From: Planctomycetales bacterium
Lineage (GTDB): Bacteria; Planctomycetota; Planctomycetia; Pirellulales; Pirellulaceae
Assembly: GCA_020426955.1 (NCBI GenBank)
Contig: JAGQOZ010000007.1
Span: forward strand, 1 to 32,602
Length of the DNA stretch: 32,602 nt
Direction: 5' to 3'
Part shown: positions 8,642-17,641 of the stretch, in pieces
Position numbering within the stretch: the first letter of the stretch is position 1
Layout: each line of letters begins with the position of its first letter
Notes under the pieces: model-generated
Databases searched by the model: none
What the model saw: only the letters and a program-made list of their open reading frames with translations
Told to the model about the DNA's origin: nothing
Position numbers and translations under genes: made by a program

Positions 8642-9364
8642 TTACTCCGCCGCAACCCAGTTCCGCTTGGCAAATCGCCAGGCACCGACCAACCCTAGCG
8701 CAATGCCGCCGAATAGGAAGGCCGATGGTTCGGGGACAGCCGAGAAGGATCCACCAGCGGACAAGTTAATCGCATCGGTGCTAGTTGTCCAATTCAATGA
8801 ATTCGCGATCTCTGTTTGAAATGCCTCGATGGTCAAACCAATTCTCGGGCCCGTATATATCGCGTTTTGCGCTTCTCCTAAATCTAGATTTCCAATGCTG
8901 GTGCTGAGCGATGGCGGAAGTGCCGAGTCATTTGTACCGGTTGCGGTCGTCACCCAATTTGTCCCATCGAAATTTAGTCCGAAGACCAAATCCGCACTTG
9001 GATAGGCCACGTCAAGCGAGTTAGGAAAGGCGGATTCGCCGATGAAAATTTGGTCGCCAGAAGTTGATAGTCCGAGGTCCAATTCGGCGACAGTAACAGC
9101 GCCGACCGGTAAACCACCTGTGGCAACATCAAACGAAAGTTCGCCCTCACCGCCACGAAGGTTTCCGGAATTATAGAATCCATTGTCAGTAAAATATAGC
9201 GTCGTCCCCTCGCTCAACGGCACCCAATTGACAAAGGCAATTTGATCGGGGTTGTCTGAATTAAACCCAACGATTTGAATATCTCCCGCAACAAAATCGG
9301 CGTGGGCAATTGGCGTAATAGAAAAACAAATGAGCAAGAAAATTGCTCCGAAGATTCGACTCAT
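8642..9364 (-). CDS. Secreted PEP-CTERM protein with an N-terminal lamin-tail-like region
   Basis: From ATG 9364 the protein has 240 residues; AAAGGGA lies upstream. A longer reading to 9394 would need a TTG start and delays the signal peptide. The signal peptide spans about residues 1-22 (MSRIFGAIFLLICFSITPIA, cleavage near AHA). The mature start, with DIQIVGFNSDNPDQIAFVNW and then GTTLYFTDNGF and GEGELSF, matches a pattern I know from proteins described as lamin-tail-like or extracellular nuclease N-terminal regions. The end is VPEP at about 210-213, a hydrophobic stretch and RFAKRN, the PEP-CTERM layout. Inferred: exported and retained at the surface by exosortase. No catalytic residues are evident. 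Confidence 0.82.
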   Translation of the reverse strand: MSRIFGAIFLLICFSITPIAHADFVAGDIQIVGFNSDNPDQIAFVNWVPLSEGTTLYFTDNGFYNSGNLRGGEGELSFDVATGGLPVGAVTVAELDLGLSTSGDQIFIGESAFPNSLDVAYPSADLVFGLNFDGTNWVTTATGTNDSALPPSLSTSIGNLDLGEAQNAIYTGPRIGLTIEAFQTEIANSLNWTTSTDAINLSAGGSFSAVPEPSAFLFGGIALGLVGAWRFAKRNWVAAE

Positions 9365-9632
9365 GGCAGAATCCCTTTCTTGATGTAATGACAAAAATCT
9401 GCGTTTTCACACAGAACAGATGTTGGAAGTAGTGACGCTGAATATCCCCTCGAGTCACCGGCTTCGAATTCCCATGGGTTTGACGCCCATTTTGCGAATG
9501 AGCACCGCCAAGTCAACTACGCAAACGCAAAAAAAACGCTTGAATTTCTAATCCAAATAATTCTGGCGCAAGCCCCCCGCCGAGTTCGTTGGCAGGCCAG
9601 ATGTCTCGTGTCAACACTAGGCGAGCGTCACG

Positions 9633-10781
9633 TTACTGTGAGTCGCTGCGGTACAGTCGGTGGACGAGCGATGGGGAAACTCGAAGAAGAGTTAGCACCA
9701 GCAAGACGGTAATTTCAATCGGCTTTAGCAGAACGTAAGCCGCGTCGGCCGCTAACGGATGTCGAAGAAGTCGAGCTGCTGGAGGACCGATTCGATCGTA
9801 GATGAGGCGAAGCCTTCGATGGACCGTCGGCGAAATCGCCCGTACAGCGAATTCGCCACATTTGATCCACTGTAACTGCCGGTTCGCTGGAAACGAAACC
9901 GACGAATCAGTAAAACGCCCGACGAATCGACGATGACCATTCGCGGCTGCGGTGCAGATGTAACAGGTGGGCTGCGGTTCGGTTGGCAGCTTTTGGTACT
10001 CCAGAATCGCCAATTGAATGCTGTTCCGCAGCGCCGCAAAGTACACTCCGACCCAAGAAATGGTGCCCAAGAACCACACCAAGCCAAACTGCTTGCTGCG
10101 GTTTTCTGACCAAACCAATGCGGATGTGTAGGAATAAATGCCCATGCACCAACAGGTTCCAAGTAGCATGGGCGCGACGACAAAGATCCCTGCCCCACCA
10201 GTGACAATTGCGATGAGGATTACGACAAAGACGATTCGAGCAGCGATAGTACCGCGACTTGGTGGACTGTCCGTCGAACCATTCTTTGCAAATAGCGCAC
10301 TATTTAAAACGAACGTGGCTATTACGAATCCGAATCCAGAAACAGCGATTCCCACGGCTGCCAAGCCCACCAAGATCAGCGAATCCAGCAGCCGTAGTGC
10401 GTCCGGGAAAAAGACAATCACGTGAAATTGCAAAGCCAAGGGAACACCGGTATACAGCCCGAATCGCACCGCCACGAATTTGCCAAAACGCAGTCGGTCC
10501 CACAGCACCAGAGTCAAACTGATCATGGAATGCACTAGCAGCGGATAGACGACCAGCACGGCTGGGTAGCTGGCCATAATCGCGGCGTAGGTCGCTGGGC
10601 GTCCATCTTGCCAGAGATCGTCTGCCAAAGGCAGCCCGGTAAATGCGAAGGCAAAGTTGATAATAGGCGTGACCACGCCCATCAAGAACATCATCATTCG
10701 CCCAACGCCGCTCCAGCAATTCCTGTGGACTGCAGCCATGATGCCGCGATTTCGCTCGGTTGAATCCAAGTCAGTTTCCAT
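9633..10781 (-). CDS. Membrane protein, third gene of a paralogous trio, with a CFI-box-like C-terminal domain
   Basis: A 382-residue protein with six or seven membrane segments in the first 260 residues, then a soluble domain and a short final hydrophobic stretch (residues 352-366). It shares with its two upstream neighbours the motifs VRFGLYTG (105-112) and SWVGVYFAALRN (242-253). Only this member has the extra C-terminal part: CYICTAAANGH at 273-283, then GPPAARLL and AYVLLKP. That resembles the CFI-box C-terminal domain (C-F-I-x-T-A-A-x-G, then a helical region with a PP-A pattern) and possibly the DUF6688 family; I recall both from memory and am unsure which. The ATG directly follows the TAG of the previous gene (TAGATG), which fixes the start and suggests translational coupling. 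Function unknown. Confidence 0.82.
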   Translation of the reverse strand: METDLDSTERNRGIMAAVHRNCWSGVGRMMMFLMGVVTPIINFAFAFTGLPLADDLWQDGRPATYAAIMASYPAVLVVYPLLVHSMISLTLVLWDRLRFGKFVAVRFGLYTGVPLALQFHVIVFFPDALRLLDSLILVGLAAVGIAVSGFGFVIATFVLNSALFAKNGSTDSPPSRGTIAARIVFVVILIAIVTGGAGIFVVAPMLLGTCWCMGIYSYTSALVWSENRSKQFGLVWFLGTISWVGVYFAALRNSIQLAILEYQKLPTEPQPTCYICTAAANGHRRFVGRFTDSSVSFPANRQLQWIKCGEFAVRAISPTVHRRLRLIYDRIGPPAARLLRHPLAADAAYVLLKPIEITVLLVLTLLRVSPSLVHRLYRSDSQ

Positions 10782-11534
10782 CTAATTCGCTTCTATCCAC
10801 AGACACAGACTTCGACAGCTGGCTAAATAAATGCACCACCAACTGACAAATCCGAAGATTTCTTGCAGCGTGATTTGACGAGTTTCCCGGCGGCGCAATA
10901 AGGCGAGTGTGACAAAGTTAAAGCTCCAGGTGTTTCCGACAAAAACGGACATCCAGAAGACAAGCATAATCAACCCGCCCAGTGATAAGGTAAGACAGAC
11001 CAGCAGCAGAGACATGACCGTCTGCCCGAACCACTTTGACTTCTCCCATTGACCCTGATAGTCGAACACGTAGCCAACGTGCAACACAAGCATGGTTGCC
11101 CACATCATTCCGACGAATAGCAGATAGGTAAAACCGAAACCGCCCATGATACCAACGGCTGTCGATACATTCTGCGTTTCTGCAAGTGCCATACAGCACC
11201 ACCACGTTGGCCATCCGATGAAATTTCCCGAATAGACTCCCCAGCGAACCAGAAATGATTCTCGGCGCCGTCGAACGCCGCTCAGTGCAGCCCATAACGC
11301 CCACACGCTGTAACAATATTGCAGCGTGAATGCCGACCACACATACATTGCTCGGCCAAAATCCGGTGACGTCAACGCGGTACTGAATCCCAGCAGCAAC
11401 CAAAATCCGGAAGGTGCGATGGCAAAGAAAATCAGCATCGACCGTCCGCCAGAACTCAACCACGCTCGTTGAAACGTCACCCACACGTTGGCTCGTAACT
11501 TGGGACCGGCAGATTGTCTTCGATTGCGAAACAT
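10782..11534 (-). CDS. Membrane protein, second gene of a paralogous trio
   Basis: A 250-residue protein with about six membrane segments and a basic cytosolic loop (RRRRE at 88-92). I use ATG 11534 because its A is the last base of the previous gene's TAA stop (TAATG); the frame is open 105 bases further up but has no supported start there. Shared motifs are AGPK near the N-terminus with a QRAW segment after it, VRWGVYSG at 96-103, and SWWCIYLASCRS near the C-terminus. The same motifs occur in both neighbours. Unusually rich in Trp and aromatic residues. No known domain. The overlap indicates that the trio is made from one transcript. Confidence 0.8.
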   Translation of the reverse strand: MFRNRRQSAGPKLRANVWVTFQRAWLSSGGRSMLIFFAIAPSGFWLLLGFSTALTSPDFGRAMYVWSAFTLQYCYSVWALWAALSGVRRRRESFLVRWGVYSGNFIGWPTWWCCMALAETQNVSTAVGIMGGFGFTYLLFVGMMWATMLVLHVGYVFDYQGQWEKSKWFGQTVMSLLLVCLTLSLGGLIMLVFWMSVFVGNTWSFNFVTLALLRRRETRQITLQEIFGFVSWWCIYLASCRSLCLWIEAN

Positions 11535-12229
11535 TATTTCACCAACGCGGTTCGAGCCGCCGCCAGGTAGAAGCAACACCAAGTCATAATGCCAAGTACG
11601 TCCGCGATTCGCCACAAACGTCGCTTCTTTCGAAACCACACCACCATTGCCGCGTAGCTGAAAACGAATAGGTCAAGGGAATACAGTTTCAAGAAAAGGA
11701 GCAGCCCTGCCTTCGAAAGGACAACTGCTGACAAAAACAGAAACGGCATCGACCACGCCTGACCGGATGACCGAAGTCGCCGCCATAGACCACCCGCCAA
11801 AACGCCATGGACTATAAGAGCGAAAAAGTAACAAAGCAACAAAAATGTTGTTTCTGCCTCAATCTGCCAGAACACCCAAACCCAATCCATACTGCCATCG
11901 AACGCTCGGTACCCTAGAGCTGCCATGTGCACCGGATTGGAAACCAAGGCACCGGTGTAGATTCCCCAACGGATCATCAAACGGTCTCGCCAGCACCTTT
12001 TCCCGCTCAGATACAACCACAATGAAACGCAGCTGAAGACAAACAGCAGTTCTGCCGTCCAAACGTGATTTGCAGTTTCGTCAAGAAAACTTCCAATGTC
12101 GGCAACTAATAATTTTCCAAAGGCATGGCTGGCAACAGCCAGGCCCACCAAGATCAGCCTACGTCGCCTTCCCAGCAGCGTTCTCTGCGTATCTGCGAAC
12201 CAGCGAAAACCTATCTTAGGACCGGCCAT
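11534..12229 (-). CDS. Membrane protein, first gene of a paralogous trio
   Basis: A 231-residue protein with about six membrane segments. It begins MAGPKIGFRWFADTQR, matching the AGPK...QR start of the second member. It has IRWGIYTG at 86-93 after a basic CWRDR stretch and ends with TWCCFYLAAARTA, matching SWWCIYLASCRS and SWVGVYFAALRN in its neighbours. GGACG lies upstream of the ATG. It starts 19 bp after the APC permease stop, so it is probably part of a transcript that begins at the permease. No family recognised; a small multi-pass membrane protein of unknown role. Confidence 0.8.
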   Translation of the reverse strand: MAGPKIGFRWFADTQRTLLGRRRRLILVGLAVASHAFGKLLVADIGSFLDETANHVWTAELLFVFSCVSLWLYLSGKRCWRDRLMIRWGIYTGALVSNPVHMAALGYRAFDGSMDWVWVFWQIEAETTFLLLCYFFALIVHGVLAGGLWRRLRSSGQAWSMPFLFLSAVVLSKAGLLLFLKLYSLDLFVFSYAAMVVWFRKKRRLWRIADVLGIMTWCCFYLAAARTALVK

Positions 12230-12248
12230 GATTCACGTCCGTCAGACC

Positions 12249-14357
12249 TTAGTGATATCGTTGGTACAATTCGCTGATGGCTTTGGGATCGCCGATGATG
12301 GTGATGCGGTCCCCGGCTTGCAGCGTGCTGTTGGCGGTGGGGACAAAGGTGTTGTCTTCGCGGCGAACTAGCGCAATTAGGCAGCGATCGGGCCAGTCCA
12401 GCGTGGCCAACCGGCGTCCAATTAATTCAGCTGATTTTCCATGCGGTAGCAGTTCCAGCGAAAAGAAGCGTTCTTCGCGCAGCACGGTTTCTTTCAACTG
12501 CTGATCAGTTTCCGCTGCCAGCCATTCCGGCATGAATGTTTCGTCATCAATGCGACCAGCAATCTGTGCCAGAATTCGCAAGTGTTGGCCCGGGTTGTCT
12601 TCCGGACTGATCAAGAAAAAGATGGCAAAGACGTCTTGATCCGGAATGGTTTCGTCACCAAACGAATCAGAAACATGAATCGGCATCCCCGATTTCGCTC
12701 TGGCAATCACCAGTTCGGGATGTTCGAGCCGAGGCAACCGAAGATGAGGCAACGCGGCGCCGTCCGCTACCGGCGTCGCACCAATCCGGTTGTCTCGCAA
12801 GAATCCGTCCAGCAAATGTTCCGGCGTCGCGGGCACTCGATCATCCAGCAACTTAGCGGCCATCCGAGCGACCTCGTCAAAATTTTGCCCCGGTTGGACG
12901 TCAATCACTTGTGCTCGCGCGACAATATCGTCGAACGGATCTTCGTCTCGCAGGCCTTTCTCTTTCATGATGCCGCGCAGTTCGGCGTCCAGGCCTTCGT
13001 ACCGCTTTCGTCCTAGACGTTCAAAGACGTGGAAAATGGCTCCGTAACGAACCACATGTTTCCTGGCATACCAGCGATACCACGCCGCGCCGGCAAAAAT
13101 CAATCCAGCACTGAACAGCAACGGCATCAGCCCCATGTTGGCAATCAACAACAACGACGTCGCCATCCCGGTGATCTGCATCCACGGATAAAGGGGCGAT
13201 TTGTAGCCGGGATCATAAGACGGAATGTGACTTTCTCGCATGATCACCACGGCCAGACAGAGCAGCGCAAACATCAGCAACTGAAACGCGCTGGCCAGTT
13301 TGGCAATCTCTTTTACATTCAGCGAAAGGACCAACGCAATGATCAGCGAAACAGTGATCAGAATACCCGCAATGGGTAAACCCTTTTTGCTGAGCGAACT
13401 GAACGTCTTGGGCAGCAAGTGGTCTCGGCTCATAGCCAGCGGATAACGCGACGCGCTCAAAATCCCCGCGTTGACGACACTGGAGAACGCGAAGATGGCG
13501 GCCAGTGAAACAGCGATGACGCCGATTTCGCCCCAGATGGCTCGAGCCGCAGCGGCGACCGGAGTCTTGTAGGCTTCCGAATGAATGTCGGACATTTCTT
13601 CGGCCCCAAGGACACCTACCATCACCAACGTGCCGATACCGTAAATCGCTACGGCGGTGCTGAGCGCCAGAATGACGCCGAGCGGCAGATTGCGTTCCGG
13701 GTCTTTGACTTCTTCGGCCACGCTGGCGACGTTCGTTACACCCACGTAGCTGATGTAGACCATACCGGCCGTTGCCAACAGCGAAGATGCACCTGCATCA
13801 AAGAAACCGCTCAGGTTTGCCGTATCCACTTTAGTGACGCCGGTCATAAAGACGACCAAGATGGCCAACAATCCATTGACAAGAATGATCTGGAATTTGG
13901 CCGCGCCTTTGGCTCCACCCATATTCAACGCGCAAAATGCGATGGCAAAAATGACGGCCAGCCATTTGTCATCGATTTCCAGTTCAAACAAATGTTGTTC
14001 GGCCGTAAGCAAATGAACGTAGGCGCCCATGCCAATCAACGCAAAAGACGTTTTTAGCACCAGTGCCAGCCAAGTGCCAAAACCACCGATCGTGCCTAGC
14101 AGCGGACCTAGACTTCGATCCAAAAAGTAATACGCACCGCCTGCTTTAGGCATGGCGGTGGCCAGTTCAATCATGCTGAACATCGCGGGCACCATGGGAA
14201 TGGCGGCCAGCATATAGCACAAGATTACCGCAGGTCCGGCTTCTTTGACGGCAATGCCCGGCAACAGAAAGAAACCAGCGCTTAACGTGGTTCCGGTTGC
14301 CAGGGCATAAACATTGTACAGCCCCAACTCTTTTTTCAGCTTGGTCTGGTTCTTCAT
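12249..14357 (-). CDS. APC-superfamily permease with fused EIIA-like and RCK_C-like domains
   Basis: A 702-residue protein. Residues 1-430 are an APC amino-acid/polyamine/cation permease with about 12 membrane helices; the first helix has the typical TGTTLSAGFFLLPG (about 21-34) and a helix-6-like VTNVASVAEEVKDPERNLP follows at about 207-225. Residues 480-628 resemble a PTS EIIA type-2 domain, with ALPHLRLP placing His538 where the phospho-histidine would be. Residues 635-702 resemble the C-terminal regulatory domain of K+ channels and antiporters (RCK_C/TrkA-C), ending with LQAGDRITIIGDPKAI. Known of the families: APC proteins import or exchange amino acids, EIIA is phosphorylated, RCK_C binds ligands. 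Inferred: transport gated by phosphorylation or a nucleotide ligand. GGGAACG lies upstream of the ATG. Substrate unknown. Confidence 0.9.
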   Translation of the reverse strand: MKNQTKLKKELGLYNVYALATGTTLSAGFFLLPGIAVKEAGPAVILCYMLAAIPMVPAMFSMIELATAMPKAGGAYYFLDRSLGPLLGTIGGFGTWLALVLKTSFALIGMGAYVHLLTAEQHLFELEIDDKWLAVIFAIAFCALNMGGAKGAAKFQIILVNGLLAILVVFMTGVTKVDTANLSGFFDAGASSLLATAGMVYISYVGVTNVASVAEEVKDPERNLPLGVILALSTAVAIYGIGTLVMVGVLGAEEMSDIHSEAYKTPVAAAARAIWGEIGVIAVSLAAIFAFSSVVNAGILSASRYPLAMSRDHLLPKTFSSLSKKGLPIAGILITVSLIIALVLSLNVKEIAKLASAFQLLMFALLCLAVVIMRESHIPSYDPGYKSPLYPWMQITGMATSLLLIANMGLMPLLFSAGLIFAGAAWYRWYARKHVVRYGAIFHVFERLGRKRYEGLDAELRGIMKEKGLRDEDPFDDIVARAQVIDVQPGQNFDEVARMAAKLLDDRVPATPEHLLDGFLRDNRIGATPVADGAALPHLRLPRLEHPELVIARAKSGMPIHVSDSFGDETIPDQDVFAIFFLISPEDNPGQHLRILAQIAGRIDDETFMPEWLAAETDQQLKETVLREERFFSLELLPHGKSAELIGRRLATLDWPDRCLIALVRREDNTFVPTANSTLQAGDRITIIGDPKAISELYQRYH

Positions 14358-14590
14358 CGTGACGTTCCCGTGGGGTCATTGCACACATTTGTATTTGCGT
14401 TTCCGCCACAATGTACCGTATCTAACGGCCCCAGACGACGAGGTGTCATGCCGAACGCGACGAGCGAACCAAACCGAGGCCACTATGCGCAGTCATTACG
14501 ATTGCAGCGAATGTGCGGTGCGAAAAAGGGCAGAACGTGAAATACCGATGGAACGATTCGTCCTTAACTTTCGACATCCAGCAATCAAAA

Positions 14591-17437
14591 TCATTCTTCT
14601 GCTTGCGAATTGGCCAGTGCTTCTTTGAGGTATTTGGCGGTGATGGAGGTTGTGGATTCGGCGACTTGTTCCGGTGTGCCGGCAGCCACAATTTGACCGC
14701 CGTCTTCGGCAGCGCCGGGCCCGATGTCTACAATGTAGTCGGCAGCTTTCATGACTTGCGAATTGTGTTCGACAATGATCAGTGAATGCCCAACACTCAG
14801 CAGCGTTTCAAAACAATCAATCAGCTTGACAATGTCGGAAAAATGCAGGCCGGTGGTCGGTTCGTCCAGCAAGAACAACGTGCGTTTGCGTTTGGCAGTG
14901 GCCAGATAGCCAGCCAGTTTCAATCGTTGGGCTTCGCCTGCGGAAAGTGTATTAGCTGGTTGTCCTAGGCGAAGATAATCGAGCCCAACGTCCATCAGTT
15001 GTTTCAAACGAGTTTGCACTTTTTCTTGGCCACGAAAGAACAGAAACGCCTGTCGAATACTCATCTCCAACACGTCGGCAATATTTTTGCCTCGATACGT
15101 GACATCCAAAATCTCTTTGCGATACCGTTTCCCTTGGCACTGACTGCATTTCATATAGACGTCGGCCAAGAATTGCATGTCAATCTGAACGAACCCATCC
15201 CCGGAACAGTTGGTACAACGGCCACCGTCGACATTGAAGCTGAAATGCCCGGCCGAGTAGTTGTGTGTTCTGGCTTCTAATGTATCTGCGAAAACATTGC
15301 GAATCGCATCAAACGCTTTGATGTAGGTTACGGGGTTGCTACGAGGTGACTTGCCGATGGGACTCTGATCTACCAGGATCACATCGTCTATCTGGCCGGC
15401 GCCCATCACATCGTCATAGGGCAACGGTTTGCCAGCATCTTTGCGTTTGCGAATGCACAGGGCAGGGTACAGTGTGTCTTCAATCAGCGTACTTTTGCCG
15501 GCGCCGCTGACACCGGTCACAACACACAGCGTTCCCAAAGGAAACTCGGCGGTGATGTTTTTTAGGTTGTTACCTCGCGCGCCCACAATCTTGACCCAAC
15601 CGTGCGTGGTGCCTCGACGAGAAGACGGCATAACGAGCCCTCGTCGACCAGCCAAATATTCACCCGTCAAGCTCGCATCGGACTGGCGCATTTCTTGTGG
15701 CGAACCCTGGAAGATGATTTCGCCGCCATGTTCGCCGGCGGCTGGTCCGACTTCCACAATTTGGTCGGCCGAATTCAAGAACGCTTCGTCATGTTCGACC
15801 ACCACCACTGAATTACCTCGATCTCGCAGCGCTTGAATCGTGGCCACCAAACGATCCGAATCACACGGATGTAGGCCCACGGAAGGTTCGTCCAAAACGT
15901 ACAGCATGTTGACCAAAGCCGAACCCATGGCCGACGTCAATGAAACTCGTTGCGCTTCACCACCACTGAGCGTTTTCAGTGGTCGGTCCAACGTCAGGTA
16001 GCCTAATCCTACGGTATTTAGATACTTCAGACGCGAACGAACTTGTTGCGTCATCAGATTACCGACGGCGGATTGCCACGCGGTGAGATTGAGCGACGCG
16101 AAGAAATCTTCTGTATCCACGATGCGCATGGCGTGAATTTCGGCCATGTTCTTACCGCCAATTCTGACGCCCAGCGTCTCTTTGCGCAGACCGGTGCCGT
16201 GGCATGAAGGACATTGCGTAGCACTTCGCCAGCGACTCAAGTAGACGCGCAAATGCATTTTGTACTTGCGTTTCTCTAGCCACGCAAAGAAGCCTCGTAG
16301 CCCACCAAAATCTCGTTCGGGAACGCCGTCGTAAACCAGTTGCTTGTGAGCGTCGGTCAGTTCGCGATAAGGAACGTCTACCGGCAGGTTGTAGTCGCTG
16401 GCCAAGGCCAAGAGTTCTTGCAGTTCATGTTTGTAAGCGGGTGTGTTCCACGGCGCGACGGCTCCTTCTTTCAATGACTTCTTGGGGTCGGGAACCACCA
16501 AGTTCATGTCAATGTCTACCAGGTTGCCGAAGCCTTCGCATTCAGGGCAGGCACCCAGCGGACTGCTGGAGCTGAACAGCCGAGGTTCCAGTTTGGGAAG
16601 CGAGACGTTGCAAGCGTCGCAGCGCAGTTCCGTGCCGAAAATGACTTTGGTTGCCGTGCGGCCATCGACGGTTTCCGGCGTGGAACCGGCGAGCCACGAA
16701 AGGTCTGCTTCGAACGAATCGGAGTCGATTAAAAACGCGGCACAGCGTCCGAGTCCGTGGCGAAAGGCCGTTTCCAACGAGTCTCGGATGCGCGCTTCGC
16801 CGGCCGGCGAGGTGAGTCGATCGACCACAACCCAAAAGTTTTTATTGAGCGATTTGTCTTCTAGCGACGTGTCGGCGAACGTGACGGTTTGGCCATCCAG
16901 GATCGCTCGGACAAATCCGTCTTCCTGCAAGATGGCAGCGGTTTCCGTAGCGGTCTCTCCTTCGGCAATTTCGGGTTGGAAAGCCAGCAGAAAGCGAACG
17001 CCTTCAGGGAGTTGGTCCAGTTTGTTGGCAGCGCTTTCGGGCGTATCGCGATGAATAGCAGCGCCACATTGGTAGCAATAGGTTTCGCCGATTTTGGCGA
17101 ATAGTAGACGCAAATATTCCGTGGTTTCCGTGGCGGTGCCGACGGTGGAACGGCCCGATTGTTTGGGATTCTTGTGCGTTACGGCAATGGAAGGTGGAAT
17201 GCCGTCAATTCGATCGGCGGCCGGTTTGTCCATGCGGTCCAGAAATTGCCGAGTGTACGCGGAAAAGCTTTCGATATAGCGTCGTTGGCCTTCGGCATAC
17301 AACGTATCCAGCGCCAGACTGGTTTTGCCGCTGCCGCTGACGCCACAAAAAACGACTAGCTGACGATGGGGTATATCTAGATCAACACTCTTGAGATTAT
17401 GAACGGTGACGCCGCGAACTTGGATTTCATGTTTCAC
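14591..17437 (-). CDS. uvrA: UvrA, excinuclease ABC subunit A
   Basis: A 948-residue ATPase of normal UvrA length, the damage-recognition subunit of nucleotide excision repair that loads UvrB. It has two ABC modules. Module 1: Walker A GVSGSGKT at 32-39, signature LSGGEAQR at 490-497, Walker B LDEPSVGLH at 515-523. Module 2: Walker A GVSGAGKST at 642-650, signature LSAGEAQR at 831-838, Walker B LDEPTTGLH at 857-865. Zinc sites are C273, C276, C297, C300 and C741, C744, C764, C767. The region 125-270 between the first nucleotide fold and the first zinc site is retained, so it is UvrA1-like rather than a shortened UvrA2. Odd: the second signature has Ala833 where Gly is usual. The start is GTG 17437 with AAGGA upstream. 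No uvrB or uvrC is nearby. Confidence 0.95.
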   Translation of the reverse strand: MKHEIQVRGVTVHNLKSVDLDIPHRQLVVFCGVSGSGKTSLALDTLYAEGQRRYIESFSAYTRQFLDRMDKPAADRIDGIPPSIAVTHKNPKQSGRSTVGTATETTEYLRLLFAKIGETYCYQCGAAIHRDTPESAANKLDQLPEGVRFLLAFQPEIAEGETATETAAILQEDGFVRAILDGQTVTFADTSLEDKSLNKNFWVVVDRLTSPAGEARIRDSLETAFRHGLGRCAAFLIDSDSFEADLSWLAGSTPETVDGRTATKVIFGTELRCDACNVSLPKLEPRLFSSSSPLGACPECEGFGNLVDIDMNLVVPDPKKSLKEGAVAPWNTPAYKHELQELLALASDYNLPVDVPYRELTDAHKQLVYDGVPERDFGGLRGFFAWLEKRKYKMHLRVYLSRWRSATQCPSCHGTGLRKETLGVRIGGKNMAEIHAMRIVDTEDFFASLNLTAWQSAVGNLMTQQVRSRLKYLNTVGLGYLTLDRPLKTLSGGEAQRVSLTSAMGSALVNMLYVLDEPSVGLHPCDSDRLVATIQALRDRGNSVVVVEHDEAFLNSADQIVEVGPAAGEHGGEIIFQGSPQEMRQSDASLTGEYLAGRRGLVMPSSRRGTTHGWVKIVGARGNNLKNITAEFPLGTLCVVTGVSGAGKSTLIEDTLYPALCIRKRKDAGKPLPYDDVMGAGQIDDVILVDQSPIGKSPRSNPVTYIKAFDAIRNVFADTLEARTHNYSAGHFSFNVDGGRCTNCSGDGFVQIDMQFLADVYMKCSQCQGKRYRKEILDVTYRGKNIADVLEMSIRQAFLFFRGQEKVQTRLKQLMDVGLDYLRLGQPANTLSAGEAQRLKLAGYLATAKRKRTLFLLDEPTTGLHFSDIVKLIDCFETLLSVGHSLIIVEHNSQVMKAADYIVDIGPGAAEDGGQIVAAGTPEQVAESTTSITAKYLKEALANSQAEE

Positions 17438-17641
17438 GAAGGCAATGTCCTTCCTGGGGAGCGAACGCAGTATCGAATCGTACGCTGTCTAGACGACGAA
17501 AATCGACCAAGACGAATTCCGTATCATAATCCGAATTTGCCAAATTCGCCACTCGCGCATTTCCCCAACGGCCCTACCGTTATGGTCGTGAATACGACAG
17601 AATAAGAAGGCAGGTAATTCGCAATAATTCCGAGGAAATTC

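Noticed and set aside
11535-11639. N-terminal extension of the second trio gene
   Set aside because: It overlaps the end of the preceding gene and has no ribosome site; the TAATG overlap at 11534 gives a better start.
16443-17054. 203-residue plus-strand frame
   Set aside because: Antisense to the uvrA zinc-finger and UvrB-binding region; Ser/Arg-rich shadow.
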